The notes: generated from the sequence alone by a model not told the origin. A stretch of DNA of 64,000 nucleotides from Nocardioides aromaticivorans (GCF_013408525.1 NZ_JACBZM010000001.1:4723001-4787000), one strand, 5' to 3'. Shown: positions 50,766-59,108, counted from the stretch's first letter. Made by a program: numbers and translations.

Positions 50766-51214
50766 AACCCGCCACCGCCACGCGCCGACCCGCGGCTCTC
50801 CTGCTGGGCCTGCTGGTCGCGCTGGCGGTGGCCTCCGGGTGCAGTGACGACACCGACCCGCCAGAGGCCGACCCGTCGGCCCCGCTGAGCGACGTCACCG
50901 TCGACTGCGACCGCTACGAGGACACGGCACAGCGGATCACCGACGCGCAGACCGCCCTGTACGACGGCAAGGACTCCCCCGAGGACGCCACGGCCGTCGA
51001 CGACCTGGTCGGCGAGCTCGAGGCGCTCGAGGACGACGCGCCCGACGACGTCGACGCCGCGCTCAACGGACTCGCCGACGGCTTCCGGTCCGCGCAGGAG
51101 CTCCTCGCGGATCCGGAGGCGGCGGACCCCGGCGAGCTGTCGGCGCTGTCGGCCGCGCTGGCCGAGGACAGCCAGGCGGTGACGGCCTGGATCCTCAGCC
51201 AGTGCGAAGGCTGA
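50753..51214 (+). CDS. Small acidic helical lipoprotein
   Basis: 153 residues. Lipobox VASGC after a short signal peptide; the mature part is acidic (many Asp/Glu) and helical, with two Cys (VDCDRYED and the final SQCEG). Begins with GTG inside the preceding gene (13-bp overlap), so it is likely coupled to the large repeat protein and may act with it at the membrane. No family recognised. Its 3' end overlaps the converging HAD gene by 20 bp. Confidence 0.75.
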   Translation: MARVEPATATRRPAALLLGLLVALAVASGCSDDTDPPEADPSAPLSDVTVDCDRYEDTAQRITDAQTALYDGKDSPEDATAVDDLVGELEALEDDAPDDVDAALNGLADGFRSAQELLADPEAADPGELSALSAALAEDSQAVTAWILSQCEG

Positions 51215-51815
51215 GATGGCCTGAGAGCCAGTCGGGGAAGTCCTCGAGGCTGTCGAGCACGGCGTGCGTGCCGGCCGCCCGCAGCTCCCCCGCCGTGCAT
51301 CCGCCGGTCAGCACGGACACGCCGGTGACGCCGGCGGCCAGGGCGCCCTCCACGTCGTGCACGTGGTCGCCGACGTAGACCGAGGCGGCCTCGCGGCGCA
51401 GCACGTCGGCCTTGCCGACGCCCCAGACCCACCCCTCGAGCACGTCGACGTCGAGCCCGGTGTGGTCGATGTGGAGCTGGGCGTTGGGCGCGTACTTGCC
51501 GGTGACCACGACCACCCGGCCTCCGAGCCGTCGTACGGCGGCGATGGCCTCGTGCGCGCCGGGGAGGACCGGCACGGTGGTGATCGCGTGGTCGGGGTAG
51601 AGCGCGCGGAAGCGCTCGCCGGCGGCCGGGATGCGCTCCGGCGGCAGGTACGGCGCGAGCAGCATGTCGAGCGGGGGCCCCAGCCGACGGGTCATCTCCT
51701 CGACCGGGAACTCCACCTCGAGCTCGGCGCCGAGGGCCCGGAGCACCTGTTGGAAGCCCGGAGCGGTGTCGATGAGGGTCAGGTCGAGGTCGAACCCGAC
51801 GACGAGGTCCGGCAT
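51195..51815 (-). CDS. HAD-superfamily phosphatase (phosphoglycolate phosphatase-like)
   Basis: 206 residues. HAD motif I is GFDLDLTLIDTAPGF, motif II VVVVTGKYAPN, motif III Lys in GVGKADVL, and motif IV YVGDHVHDVEGALAAG. The helical cap lies after motif I as in PGP/Gph proteins. Substrate unknown. Ends overlap the converging lipoprotein gene. Confidence 0.88.
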   Translation of the reverse strand: MPDLVVGFDLDLTLIDTAPGFQQVLRALGAELEVEFPVEEMTRRLGPPLDMLLAPYLPPERIPAAGERFRALYPDHAITTVPVLPGAHEAIAAVRRLGGRVVVVTGKYAPNAQLHIDHTGLDVDVLEGWVWGVGKADVLRREAASVYVGDHVHDVEGALAAGVTGVSVLTGGCTAGELRAAGTHAVLDSLEDFPDWLSGHLSLRTG

Positions 51816-51848
51816 GCCGCAACGGTACCGGCGCGCCGGCGGCGGACC

Positions 51849-53447
51849 TCAGCCGACGGAGCGCTCGCCCGTCCAGAAGCGCGCGCGCAGCGCCTTCTTG
51901 TCGGGCTTGCCCAACGCGGTCAGGGGCAGCGCGTCGACCGCGATGACGTCCTTCGGGGACTGCACCGAGCCCTTGCGCTCCTTCACGGCCGCCTGGATCT
52001 CGGCGACGACCTCCTCGGTGAGCTCGTGCCCCTCGCGCAGGACCACGACCGCGGTGACCGCCTCGCCGAACTTCTCGTGCGGCGTACCGATCACGCCGAC
52101 CTGGGCGATCGCCGGGTGCTCGGCGATGACGTCCTCCACCTCGCGGGGGAAGACGTTGAAGCCGCCCGTGACGATCATGTCCTTGGTGCGGTCGACGATG
52201 TACCAGAAGCCGTCCTCGTCCTCGCGCGCCACGTCGCCGGTGTGCATCCAGCCGTCGCGGAAGGTCTCGGCCGTGGCCTCGGGAAGCTGCCAGTAGCCCG
52301 CCGACAGCAGCGGGCCGGCCACGCAGATCTCCCCCGGCTCGCCCTGCGGCACCGGGTTGCCCGCCTCGTCCAGCAGCGCGGTCCGGAGGTACGCCGAGGG
52401 CCGGCCGCAGGAGGTGAGCCGGGACTCGACCGGGCGACCGTCGGCGTCGACGTGGTCGCCCTTCGGGAAATAGCTGATCACCATCGGCGCCTCGGACTGG
52501 CCGTAGTACTGCGCGAAGATCGGCCCGAACCGCTCGATCGCCTCCTTGAGCCGGACCGGGTTGATCGCGGACGCGCCGTAGTAGACGGTCTCCAGCGACG
52601 ACAGGTCACGGGTGCGGGAGTCAGGGTGGTCCATCAGCGCGTAGAGCATCGTCGGCACGAGCATCAGCGAGTTGATCCGCTTCTCCTCGATCGTCTGCAG
52701 CACCTCGGCCGGGTCGAAGCGCGAGGAGACGAACAGGGTGCCGCCCTTGAGCACGACCGGCACGAAGAAGGCCGCGCCGGCGTGCGACAGGGGCGTGCAC
52801 ATGAGGAAGCGCGGCTCGGCCGGCCACTCCCACTCCGACATCTGGACCTGCGACATCGTCGAGAAGGCGCGGGCGGTGCCGATCACGCCCTTCGGCTTGC
52901 CGGTCGTGCCGCCGGTGTAGGTGATCGAGGTGATGTGGTCGGGCTCCAGCACGGCCGCCGTCAGGGTCCGCGGCTCGAAGGTGGCCGCGACCGCGGTCAG
53001 GTCCGTGCCCACCTCGGCGAGCTCCTCGGGGACCGGGCCGATGGTGAGGACCTGCTTGAGGCCGGGGCACTTGCCCAGCAGCTCGACCGCACGGGCGGCG
53101 AAGTAGGGGTCGATGACGAGCGTGGTGATGCCCGCGTCGTTGATCACGTAGGCGTGGTCGTCGGCCGAGCCGAGCGGGTGCAGCGAGGTCCGCTGGAAGC
53201 CCTGCGTCTGGCCGGCGCCGAGGATGAAGAGGACCTCGGGCCGGTTGAGCGCGAGCAGCGCCCCCGGCGTACCACGCCCGGCGCCGAGGGACTCGAACGC
53301 CTGGATGTACTGGGAGATCCGGTCCGCCGTCTCCTTGCCCGTGAGGGTCACGTCGCCCAGGTGGACGATCGGGCGGTTCGCATGCCGCTTGAGGGCGGCG
53401 ACCATGAGGTGGCCGTTGTGGGCAGGGGTGCGCAGCGTGTCGGTCAC
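51849..53447 (-). CDS. AMP-dependent acyl-CoA synthetase under KstR-type control
   Basis: 532 residues, complete. P-loop SITYTGGTTGKPKGVIGTAR, adenylation motif FAQYYGQSEAPMVISYFPKG, WMHTGDVAREDEDGFWYIVDR and C-terminal Lys in LTALGKPDKKALRARF. It resembles the FadD8/FadD-type ligases of actinobacteria; the exact orthologue is not clear. The GTG start is preceded by TAATGT plus 7 bases and a KstR operator, so a steroid or propionyl/side-chain acid substrate is likely. Confidence 0.85.
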   Translation of the reverse strand: MTDTLRTPAHNGHLMVAALKRHANRPIVHLGDVTLTGKETADRISQYIQAFESLGAGRGTPGALLALNRPEVLFILGAGQTQGFQRTSLHPLGSADDHAYVINDAGITTLVIDPYFAARAVELLGKCPGLKQVLTIGPVPEELAEVGTDLTAVAATFEPRTLTAAVLEPDHITSITYTGGTTGKPKGVIGTARAFSTMSQVQMSEWEWPAEPRFLMCTPLSHAGAAFFVPVVLKGGTLFVSSRFDPAEVLQTIEEKRINSLMLVPTMLYALMDHPDSRTRDLSSLETVYYGASAINPVRLKEAIERFGPIFAQYYGQSEAPMVISYFPKGDHVDADGRPVESRLTSCGRPSAYLRTALLDEAGNPVPQGEPGEICVAGPLLSAGYWQLPEATAETFRDGWMHTGDVAREDEDGFWYIVDRTKDMIVTGGFNVFPREVEDVIAEHPAIAQVGVIGTPHEKFGEAVTAVVVLREGHELTEEVVAEIQAAVKERKGSVQSPKDVIAVDALPLTALGKPDKKALRARFWTGERSVG

Positions 53448-53458
53448 GAGCGCAACAT

Positions 53459-53472
53459 TAGAACGTGTTCTA
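53459..53472. promoter_or_regulatory. KstR-type operator upstream of the acyl-CoA synthetase
   Basis: TAGAACGTGTTCTA, a near-perfect palindrome fitting TNNAACNNGTTNNA, 12 bp from the synthetase start. It overlaps by two bases the minus-strand hexamer TAATGT (53460-53455). Confidence 0.8.
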
Positions 53473-53496
53473 TTTCAGGGCAAGCAACCCGCAGCT

Positions 53497-53883
53497 TCAG
53501 CCCGCAGCCTTCTCGACCGGCGCGACGAGCGGCCGCACCCCACCGAGCCGGCGCTGGAACCGGACCTGCTCGGCGTGCGCGTCCAGCACGTCCCACAGGG
53601 CGCGGTGGGCGGCCCACGGCAGCGGGTCGCCGCCCGAGGCCCAGCGCTCGCCGAAGCTGATCCAGACCGGCGTCCACCCGGCAGCGCAGTCCCAGGCGCC
53701 CCGCTGCGCCTCGACCAGGCGGCGCCGCACCTGGAAGGCGGTGCGCGGACCGTCGACACAGATCGGCGCGGTCCGGACCGGCCAGACCCACAGGTCCAGC
53801 TCCATCAGCTCGATCTCGAGGTCGCGCAGCAGCGCAGGATCGACCAGCACCGTGGCGACGTTCTCGTGCGGCTCCCGCCTCAT
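53497..53883 (-). CDS. Small protein of unknown function
   Basis: 128 residues, soluble, Trp/Arg-rich (ELMELDLWVWPVRTAP, WDCAAGWTPVWISFGERWAS). No recognised domain, signal or membrane helix. It lies directly upstream of the KstR-box and ligase in the same direction but is separated from it by that operator, so it is probably not part of the regulon. GTG at 53904 would add seven residues. Confidence 0.6.
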   Translation of the reverse strand: MRREPHENVATVLVDPALLRDLEIELMELDLWVWPVRTAPICVDGPRTAFQVRRRLVEAQRGAWDCAAGWTPVWISFGERWASGGDPLPWAAHRALWDVLDAHAEQVRFQRRLGGVRPLVAPVEKAAG

Positions 53884-53954
53884 GCCCGGAACGCTAGTCG
53901 GCACCGCCGACAGCGGCCAGCGTTCCGGACAACCGGCTCAGCGGGGATCCAAGC

Positions 53955-54998
53955 TCAGGCGAGGACCTCGGCCACCTGACGCACCTCGGCGGCGCTGCGG
54001 CACGAGAGCAGCAGCGTGGTCACGCCGGTCTCCTCCCACTGCGCGACCCGCTCCCTCACCTCGGAGGCGGTGCCGATGATGTGCATGTCGTCGACGAGCT
54101 CGTCGGGGATGAGCGCGGTCGCCTTGTCCTTCTCCCCCGACAGGTAGAGCTCCTGCACCTGGGCCGCGAGCTCGCCGTAGCCCATGCGCGTGAAGACCTG
54201 GTTGTGGAAGTTCTGCTCCTTGGCCCCCATGCCGCCCATGTAGAGCGACACGAACGGCTTCATGGCATCGACGACCATCTGCTTCTGCTCGGCGTTCTCC
54301 ACCACCTGCAGGTGGCAGGTCGCGGAGATCTCGAAGTCGGCGCGGGTACGACGGGCGCCGGGTCGCGCGAAGCCCTCGTCGAGCCACGGCTGGTACATCC
54401 CGGCACTCCTGGGCGTGTAGAAGATCGGGATCCAGCCGTCGGCGATCTCCGCGGTCTGGGCGACATTCTTCGGCCCCTCGGCCCCGAGCCAGATCGGCAG
54501 GTCGGCGCGCAGCGGGTGCACGATCGGCTTCAGCGGCTTGCCCAGCCCGACCGAGCCGGGACCGCGGTAGGGCAGCGGGTGGTGCGGTCCGTCGTTGGTG
54601 ACCGGCGCCTCGCGGGCCAGCACCTTGCGGATGATCGAGACGACCTCGCGGGTGCGCGCGAGCGGCTTCTCGAAGGGCTGGCCGTACCAGCCCTCGACGA
54701 CCTGCGGGCCGCTGACGCCCATCCCGAGGATGACCCGGCCGCCGGTGAGGTGGTCGAGGGTCAGCGCGTGCATGGCGATCGAGGTCGGCGTACGGCCGGA
54801 CATCTGGACGATCGAGGTGCCGAGCCGGACCCGCGAGGTCTCCCGGCCCCACCAGGCGAGCGGCGTGAAGGCGTCGCTGCCCCAGGCCTCCGCGGTGAAG
54901 ATCGCGTCGAAGCCGGCGTCCTCCGCCGCGGCGACGAGCTCACCGACGCCCTGCGGGGGCTGTGCGCCCCAGTAGCCCAGCTGCAAGCCAAGTTTCAT
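53955..54998 (-). CDS. LLM-class F420-type oxidoreductase, Rv3520c-like
   Basis: 347 residues, the same length as M. tuberculosis Rv3520c. Luciferase-like fold: MKLGLQLGYWGAQPPQGVGE, FTAEAWGSDAFTPLAWWGRE, LDHLTGGRVILGMGVSGPQV and the phosphate region near PIWLGAEGPKNVAQTAEIAD. Likely uses coenzyme F420 or FMN; the steroid step is not known. Divergent from the double-DUF35, ltp4, ltp3 genes exactly as in M. tuberculosis. ATG at 54998 follows GCGGAG; ATGs at 55007 and 55010 are possible. Confidence 0.87.
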   Translation of the reverse strand: MKLGLQLGYWGAQPPQGVGELVAAAEDAGFDAIFTAEAWGSDAFTPLAWWGRETSRVRLGTSIVQMSGRTPTSIAMHALTLDHLTGGRVILGMGVSGPQVVEGWYGQPFEKPLARTREVVSIIRKVLAREAPVTNDGPHHPLPYRGPGSVGLGKPLKPIVHPLRADLPIWLGAEGPKNVAQTAEIADGWIPIFYTPRSAGMYQPWLDEGFARPGARRTRADFEISATCHLQVVENAEQKQMVVDAMKPFVSLYMGGMGAKEQNFHNQVFTRMGYGELAAQVQELYLSGEKDKATALIPDELVDDMHIIGTASEVRERVAQWEETGVTTLLLSCRSAAEVRQVAEVLA

Positions 54999-55033
54999 GC
55001 TCCGCATCATGGCGGATCGACCGGATTCATTTC

Positions 55034-55069
55034 TAGAACATGTTTCACTTTCGAGCAGAACATGTTTCA
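55034..55069. promoter_or_regulatory. Tandem KstR-type operators between the LLM gene and the DUF35 gene
   Basis: TAGAACATGTTTCA at 55034-55047 and CAGAACATGTTTCA at 55056-55069, 22 bp apart centre to centre, about two turns of the helix. The second differs from TNNAACNNGTTNNA only in its first base. The last one ends 9 bp before the DUF35 ATG. They can control both divergent units. Confidence 0.78.
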
Positions 55070-55078
55070 CTTTGGCCC

Positions 55079-56038
55079 ATGAGCCGTACCTTGCAGGCGC
55101 CGGTGACGGTCGCCTTCGACTACACGCGTTCCACCGGCCCCGTCGTCGGTCGCTTCCTCTCCGGGCTCCGCGACGGCGTCGTCGTCGGCGGCCGCACCTC
55201 GACCGGCCAGGTCGTCGTACCGCCGCTCGAGTTCGACCCCGTGACCCACGAGCCGACGACCGAGTTCGTGGAGGTCTCCTCCGTCGGCACGGTCACCTCG
55301 TGGACCTGGGTGCCGGAGCCCGTGAAGGACCAGCCGTTCGACCGGCCGTTCGCGTTCGCCCTGGTCACCCTCGACGGCGCCGACGTGCCGCTCCTGCACG
55401 CGCTGGACGTGTCCTCGCCCGCGGAGGTCACCACCGGCATGCGGGTGCGCGTGCGCTGGGCCGCCGAGCGGGTCGGCCACATCAACGACATCGCGTGCTT
55501 CGAGCCCCTCGCCCCCGGCGAGGCCGACGCCCCCGTCCCCCCGGTCGCCTCCGATGAGCCGGTCACCGGCGTCGTCACCAAGGTGTCGCTCGACTACAAC
55601 TACGCCGCCTCGCCCGAGGAGTCGCTGTTCTACCGCGGGCTCAACGAGGGCCGGATCATGGGCCAGCGCTGCCCCACCTGCCAGAAGGTGTACGTCCCGC
55701 CGCGGAGCGCCTGCCCCTCCGACGGCACGCCGACCGTGGAGGAGGTCGAGCTGTCGCAGACCGGCACCATCACGACCTTCTGCATCGTCAACGTGCCCTT
55801 CCTCGGCCAGAAGATCACCCCGCCGTACGTCTCGGCGTACGTCCTCCTCGACGGCGCCGACATCGCGGTTCTCCACCTCATCCTCGGCGTGCCCGCCGAG
55901 GAGGTCCGGATGGGCATGCGGGTCAAGGCGGTCTGGAAGCCGAAGGACGAGTGGGCGTACTCCCTGGAGAACATCGACCACTTCGCGCCGACCGGCGACC
56001 CGGACGCCGACTTCGACACCTACAAGCACCACCTCTAG
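55079..56038 (+). CDS. Tandem DUF35/OB-fold protein, Rv3521-like
   Basis: 319 residues with two OB-fold halves. The second half carries the zinc-ribbon MGQRCPTCQKVYVPPRSACP typical of DUF35 proteins; the first half lacks it. Both end with a strand set such as YVSAYVLLDGADIAVLHL and FAFALVTLDGADVPLLHA. DUF35 proteins partner with thiolase-like aldolases in steroid side-chain removal (for example ChsH2-Ltp2). Followed by two such genes, as in Rv3521-Rv3522-Rv3523. Confidence 0.85.
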   Translation: MSRTLQAPVTVAFDYTRSTGPVVGRFLSGLRDGVVVGGRTSTGQVVVPPLEFDPVTHEPTTEFVEVSSVGTVTSWTWVPEPVKDQPFDRPFAFALVTLDGADVPLLHALDVSSPAEVTTGMRVRVRWAAERVGHINDIACFEPLAPGEADAPVPPVASDEPVTGVVTKVSLDYNYAASPEESLFYRGLNEGRIMGQRCPTCQKVYVPPRSACPSDGTPTVEEVELSQTGTITTFCIVNVPFLGQKITPPYVSAYVLLDGADIAVLHLILGVPAEEVRMGMRVKAVWKPKDEWAYSLENIDHFAPTGDPDADFDTYKHHL

Positions 56039-56054
56039 AGAGGGACAACGACAG

Positions 56055-57122
56055 ATGCGTGACGTCGCCGTCGTCGGGTTCGCCCAGCGACAGATGCCCC
56101 AGTTCGACGGGTCGCCGACCTGCGTCGAGCTCCTGGTGCCGGTCTTCAAGGAGCTCTACGAGCAGACCGGCTGGACCCGCAAGGACGTCGGGTTCTGGTG
56201 CTCCGGCTCCTCCGACTACCTGGCCGGACGCTCGTTCTCGTTCGTCCAGGCCGTCGACGCGATCGGCGTCATCCCGCCGGTCAACGAGTCGCACGTCGAG
56301 ATGGACCTCGCCTGGGCCATGTACGAGGCGTGGATCAAGATCCAGACCGGCGAGGTCGACACCGCCCTCGTCTACGCCTTCGGCAAGAGCTCGGCGGGCG
56401 TCCTGCGGCGTACCCTCGCGCTCCAGCTCGAGCCCTACACGATGACGCCCCTGTGGCCCGACACCGTGTCCCTCGCCGGCCTCCAGGCCCGGGCGGGCAT
56501 CGACGCGGGTGCCTGGGACGAGCGGGCGATGGCCGAGGTGGCGAACCGCTCGCTCACCGACGCGGAGAAGAACGAGCACGCCATCCGCAAGGGCGGCTCG
56601 TCGGTCGAGGAGCTGCTCACCCGCCCGATGTACGCCGACCCGCTGCGCAAGCACGACTGCGCCCCGGTGACCGACGGCGTGGCGGCCCTGGTGCTGGCCG
56701 CCGGCGACCGGGCCCGCGACGTCCGCGAGCGGCCCGCCTGGCTCACCGGGATCGCCCACAACGTCGACCCGATGGGCATGGGCGTGCGCGACCTGACCCG
56801 GTCCCCCTCCGCCCAGCGGGCCGGCGCCGCACTCGACCTCGGCGGCGTCGAGGTGGCCGAGCTGCACGCGCCGTTCAGCCACCAGGAGCTCATCCTGCGC
56901 AAGGAGCTCGGCCTCGGCGACGACGTCGTCATCAACCCGTCCGGCGGCGCGCTGGCGAGCAACCCGATGTTCTCGGGCGGCGGCATCCGCGTCGGCGAGG
57001 CCGCGCAGCGGATCTGGTCCGGCGAGGCCGACAAGGCCCTCGCCCACGCCACCAGCGGCCCCGCCCTGCAGCAGAACCTCGTCTGCACCCTGGCAGCCAG
57101 CACCGAAGGAGCACGGAACTGA
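56055..57122 (+). CDS. ltp4: Thiolase-fold lipid-transfer protein/retro-aldolase, Ltp4-like
   Basis: 355 residues (M. tuberculosis Ltp4 has about 354). Thiolase fold with VAVVGFAQRQMPQFDGSPTC start, ELHAPFSHQELILRKELGLG and VVINPSGGALASNPMFSGGG. The nucleophilic Cys of true thiolases is absent (the region reads NESHVEMDLAWAMYEA), and the GHP motif near the C-terminus is SNPM. This fits the aldolase-type members. In Rhodococcus, ltp3 and ltp4 are needed to remove C24-branched sterol side chains. Ends one base into the ltp3 start. Confidence 0.87.
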   Translation: MRDVAVVGFAQRQMPQFDGSPTCVELLVPVFKELYEQTGWTRKDVGFWCSGSSDYLAGRSFSFVQAVDAIGVIPPVNESHVEMDLAWAMYEAWIKIQTGEVDTALVYAFGKSSAGVLRRTLALQLEPYTMTPLWPDTVSLAGLQARAGIDAGAWDERAMAEVANRSLTDAEKNEHAIRKGGSSVEELLTRPMYADPLRKHDCAPVTDGVAALVLAAGDRARDVRERPAWLTGIAHNVDPMGMGVRDLTRSPSAQRAGAALDLGGVEVAELHAPFSHQELILRKELGLGDDVVINPSGGALASNPMFSGGGIRVGEAAQRIWSGEADKALAHATSGPALQQNLVCTLAASTEGARN

Positions 57123-58285
57123 TGGGCAAGCAGCCTGCAGCGATCATCGGCGTCGGCCAGACGCACCACCGCGCGAAGCGCGAGGACGTCTCCATGGCGG
57201 GCCTGTGCCGCGAGGCGATCGACCGCGCGCTCCTCGACGCCAACCTGACGCTCGACGACATCGACGCGATCGTCGTCGGCAAGGCGCCCGACCTGTTCGA
57301 GGGCGTGATGATGCCCGAGCTGTTCCTCGCCGAGGCGCTCGGCGCCGCTGGCAAGCCCCTGCTGCGCGTCCACACCGCGGGCTCGGTCGGCGGCTCGACC
57401 GCCATCGTCGCGTCGTCGCTGGTGCAGGCGGGGGTCCACAAGCGGGTGCTGACCGTCGCCTACGAGAAGCAGTCGGAGTCCAACGCCATGTGGGCGCTGT
57501 CGGTCCCGCTGCCGTTCAACATGCCCGTCCACGCGGGTGCCGGCGGCTACTTCGCGCCGCACGTGCGCTCCTACATCCGCCGCTCGCAGGCGCCCACCCA
57601 CGTGGGTGCGATCGTCGCGGCCAAGGACCGCAACAACGCGCTCAAGAACCCCTACGCGCACCTGCACAACGAGGGCACGACGGTCGAGTCGGTGCTGGCC
57701 TCGCAGATGCTCTGGGACCCGATCCGGTACGACGAGACCTGCCCGTCGAGCGACGGCGCCTGCGCACTGGTCATCGTCGACGAGGACACGGCGAAGTCCT
57801 CGCCGAACCCCGCGTGGATCCACGGCACCGTGATGCGGTCGGAGGCCACCACGGCCGCCGAGCGCGACCAGGTCAACCCGCAGGCGGGCCGCGACGCGGC
57901 GGCCGCGCTGTGGAAGCAGGCCGGCATCACCTCGCCCATCGACGAGATCGACGCCGCGGAGATCTACGTCCCGTTCTCGTGGTTCGAGCCGATGTGGCTG
58001 GAGAACCTCGGCTTCGCCGCCGAGGGTGAGGGCTGGAAGCTCACCGAGGCCGGCGAGACGGCCATGACCGGCCGGATCCCGGTCAACTGCTCGGGCGGCG
58101 TGCTGTCCTCCAACCCGATCGGCGCCTCCGGCATGCTCCGCTTCGGCGAGGCGGCCCTGCAGGTGCGCGGTGCGGCCGGCGAGCACCAGGTCGAGGGCGC
58201 CCGCAAGGCCCTCGGCCACGCCTACGGCGGTGGGTCGCAGTTCTTCGCGATGTGGGTCGTCGGCTCGGAGAAGCCCACCAACTGA
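57122..58285 (+). CDS. ltp3: Thiolase-fold lipid-transfer protein/retro-aldolase, Ltp3-like
   Basis: 387 residues. Start PAAIIGVGQTHHRAKREDVS; the expected Cys loop reads VHTAGSVGGSTAIVASSLVQ without a nucleophilic Cys; RIPVNCSGGVLSSNPIGASG replaces the GHP motif with SNPI. Shares one base with the ltp4 stop. Probably forms a complex with Ltp4 and the double-DUF35 protein to cleave a hydroxylated side-chain CoA ester. The assignment as an aldolase rather than a thiolase is inference from the missing Cys. Confidence 0.87.
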   Translation: MGKQPAAIIGVGQTHHRAKREDVSMAGLCREAIDRALLDANLTLDDIDAIVVGKAPDLFEGVMMPELFLAEALGAAGKPLLRVHTAGSVGGSTAIVASSLVQAGVHKRVLTVAYEKQSESNAMWALSVPLPFNMPVHAGAGGYFAPHVRSYIRRSQAPTHVGAIVAAKDRNNALKNPYAHLHNEGTTVESVLASQMLWDPIRYDETCPSSDGACALVIVDEDTAKSSPNPAWIHGTVMRSEATTAAERDQVNPQAGRDAAAALWKQAGITSPIDEIDAAEIYVPFSWFEPMWLENLGFAAEGEGWKLTEAGETAMTGRIPVNCSGGVLSSNPIGASGMLRFGEAALQVRGAAGEHQVEGARKALGHAYGGGSQFFAMWVVGSEKPTN

Positions 58286-58306
58286 GCACCAGCCGGGAGG
58301 TCCCTC

Positions 58307-58349
58307 CTCCGCGGCGTTCACTGCCGTTTCGACAGCGGGCGCCGCGGAG
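58307..58349 (+). terminator. Probable terminator of the DUF35-ltp4-ltp3 operon
   Basis: A perfect 10-bp stem CTCCGCGGCG/CGCCGCGGAG with a 23-base loop, 22 bases after the ltp3 stop. No U-tract. It lies 13 bases before the next gene's start. Confidence 0.6.
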
Positions 58350-58361
58350 AGGCTTCTGGGC

Positions 58362-59099
58362 GTGAACGACCCCACCTCGTCGTACCCGCCGCCGCCCGGA
58401 CCGATCCCTCCCGGGCCGTTCCAGCCGACCCCGGCGAGGCCGCCGTCCAACGGGCTCGCGGTCGCCGCCCTCGTGATCGGCATCGTCGCCCTGACCATCG
58501 CGCTGATCCCGATCCTCAACCTGGTCGGCGTCGTCGGCACGCTGGTCGGCATCCCACTCGGCATCGCGGGTGTGCGGAAGGGCCGCCGCGTCGGGCGGGG
58601 CACTGCGATGGCCGGCGCGGGCATCGCGCTGTCCGGCGTCGCGCTCGTCCTCTCGGCGGTGATCTCCTTCCTGTTCTGGCGCTACCTCGGCGACCTGCTC
58701 GACTTCGTGGAGCCGCCCGACCCGAGCGCCGAGATCGGTGAGGAGTTCGAGACCGATGGCGGCGACCTCGTCGTCACGGTCACCTCGCTGGAGTGCGGCA
58801 CGGAGCCCGACGAGTGCACCTTCACGTTCGACGCCACCAACAACGGACACCGCTCGATCTCCCTGGACGACATCACCGTCAAGTCGGTCGTCGACGGCCA
58901 GTGGGACAGCGCGGACGTGAGCGATCCGGGGACGTCGAGCTACGGCGTCGACCTCGCGCCCGGGGAGTCGAAGTCGCTCACCGGCTCGGTCCGCGTCTAC
59001 TCCGGTGAGCACCTCGACGGCATCGTCTTCGACGCCAACGACGCCTCCAGCCACAGCGCCGTCGTGGTCGATGCCGGTGACGCCTCGCCGGGTCAGTAG
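58362..59099 (+). CDS. DUF4190/DUF4352-type membrane protein
   Basis: 245 residues. A Pro-rich cytoplasmic start (SYPPPPGPIPPGPFQPTP), two membrane helices around a short basic loop (VRKGRRVGRG), then an extracytoplasmic immunoglobulin-like domain with a Cys pair (SLECGTEPDECTFTF). The layout matches the widespread DUF4190-DUF4352 proteins of actinobacteria, whose role is unknown. GTG start. Confidence 0.8.
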   Translation: MNDPTSSYPPPPGPIPPGPFQPTPARPPSNGLAVAALVIGIVALTIALIPILNLVGVVGTLVGIPLGIAGVRKGRRVGRGTAMAGAGIALSGVALVLSAVISFLFWRYLGDLLDFVEPPDPSAEIGEEFETDGGDLVVTVTSLECGTEPDECTFTFDATNNGHRSISLDDITVKSVVDGQWDSADVSDPGTSSYGVDLAPGESKSLTGSVRVYSGEHLDGIVFDANDASSHSAVVVDAGDASPGQ

Positions 59100-59102
59100 G
59101 CT
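59097..59102 (+). promoter_or_regulatory. Putative -10 element of map, leaderless type
   Basis: TAGGCT followed by six bases and the GTG start of map. It overlaps the stop codon of the preceding gene. Same hexamer and spacing as before tkt. Confidence 0.45.
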
Positions 59103-59108
59103 CGCCCT

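Noticed and set aside
28683..58285. Secondary-metabolite gene cluster
   Set aside because: The ligases, dehydrogenases and thiolase-like genes match sterol catabolism in order and size; no PKS, NRPS or terpene synthase is present.
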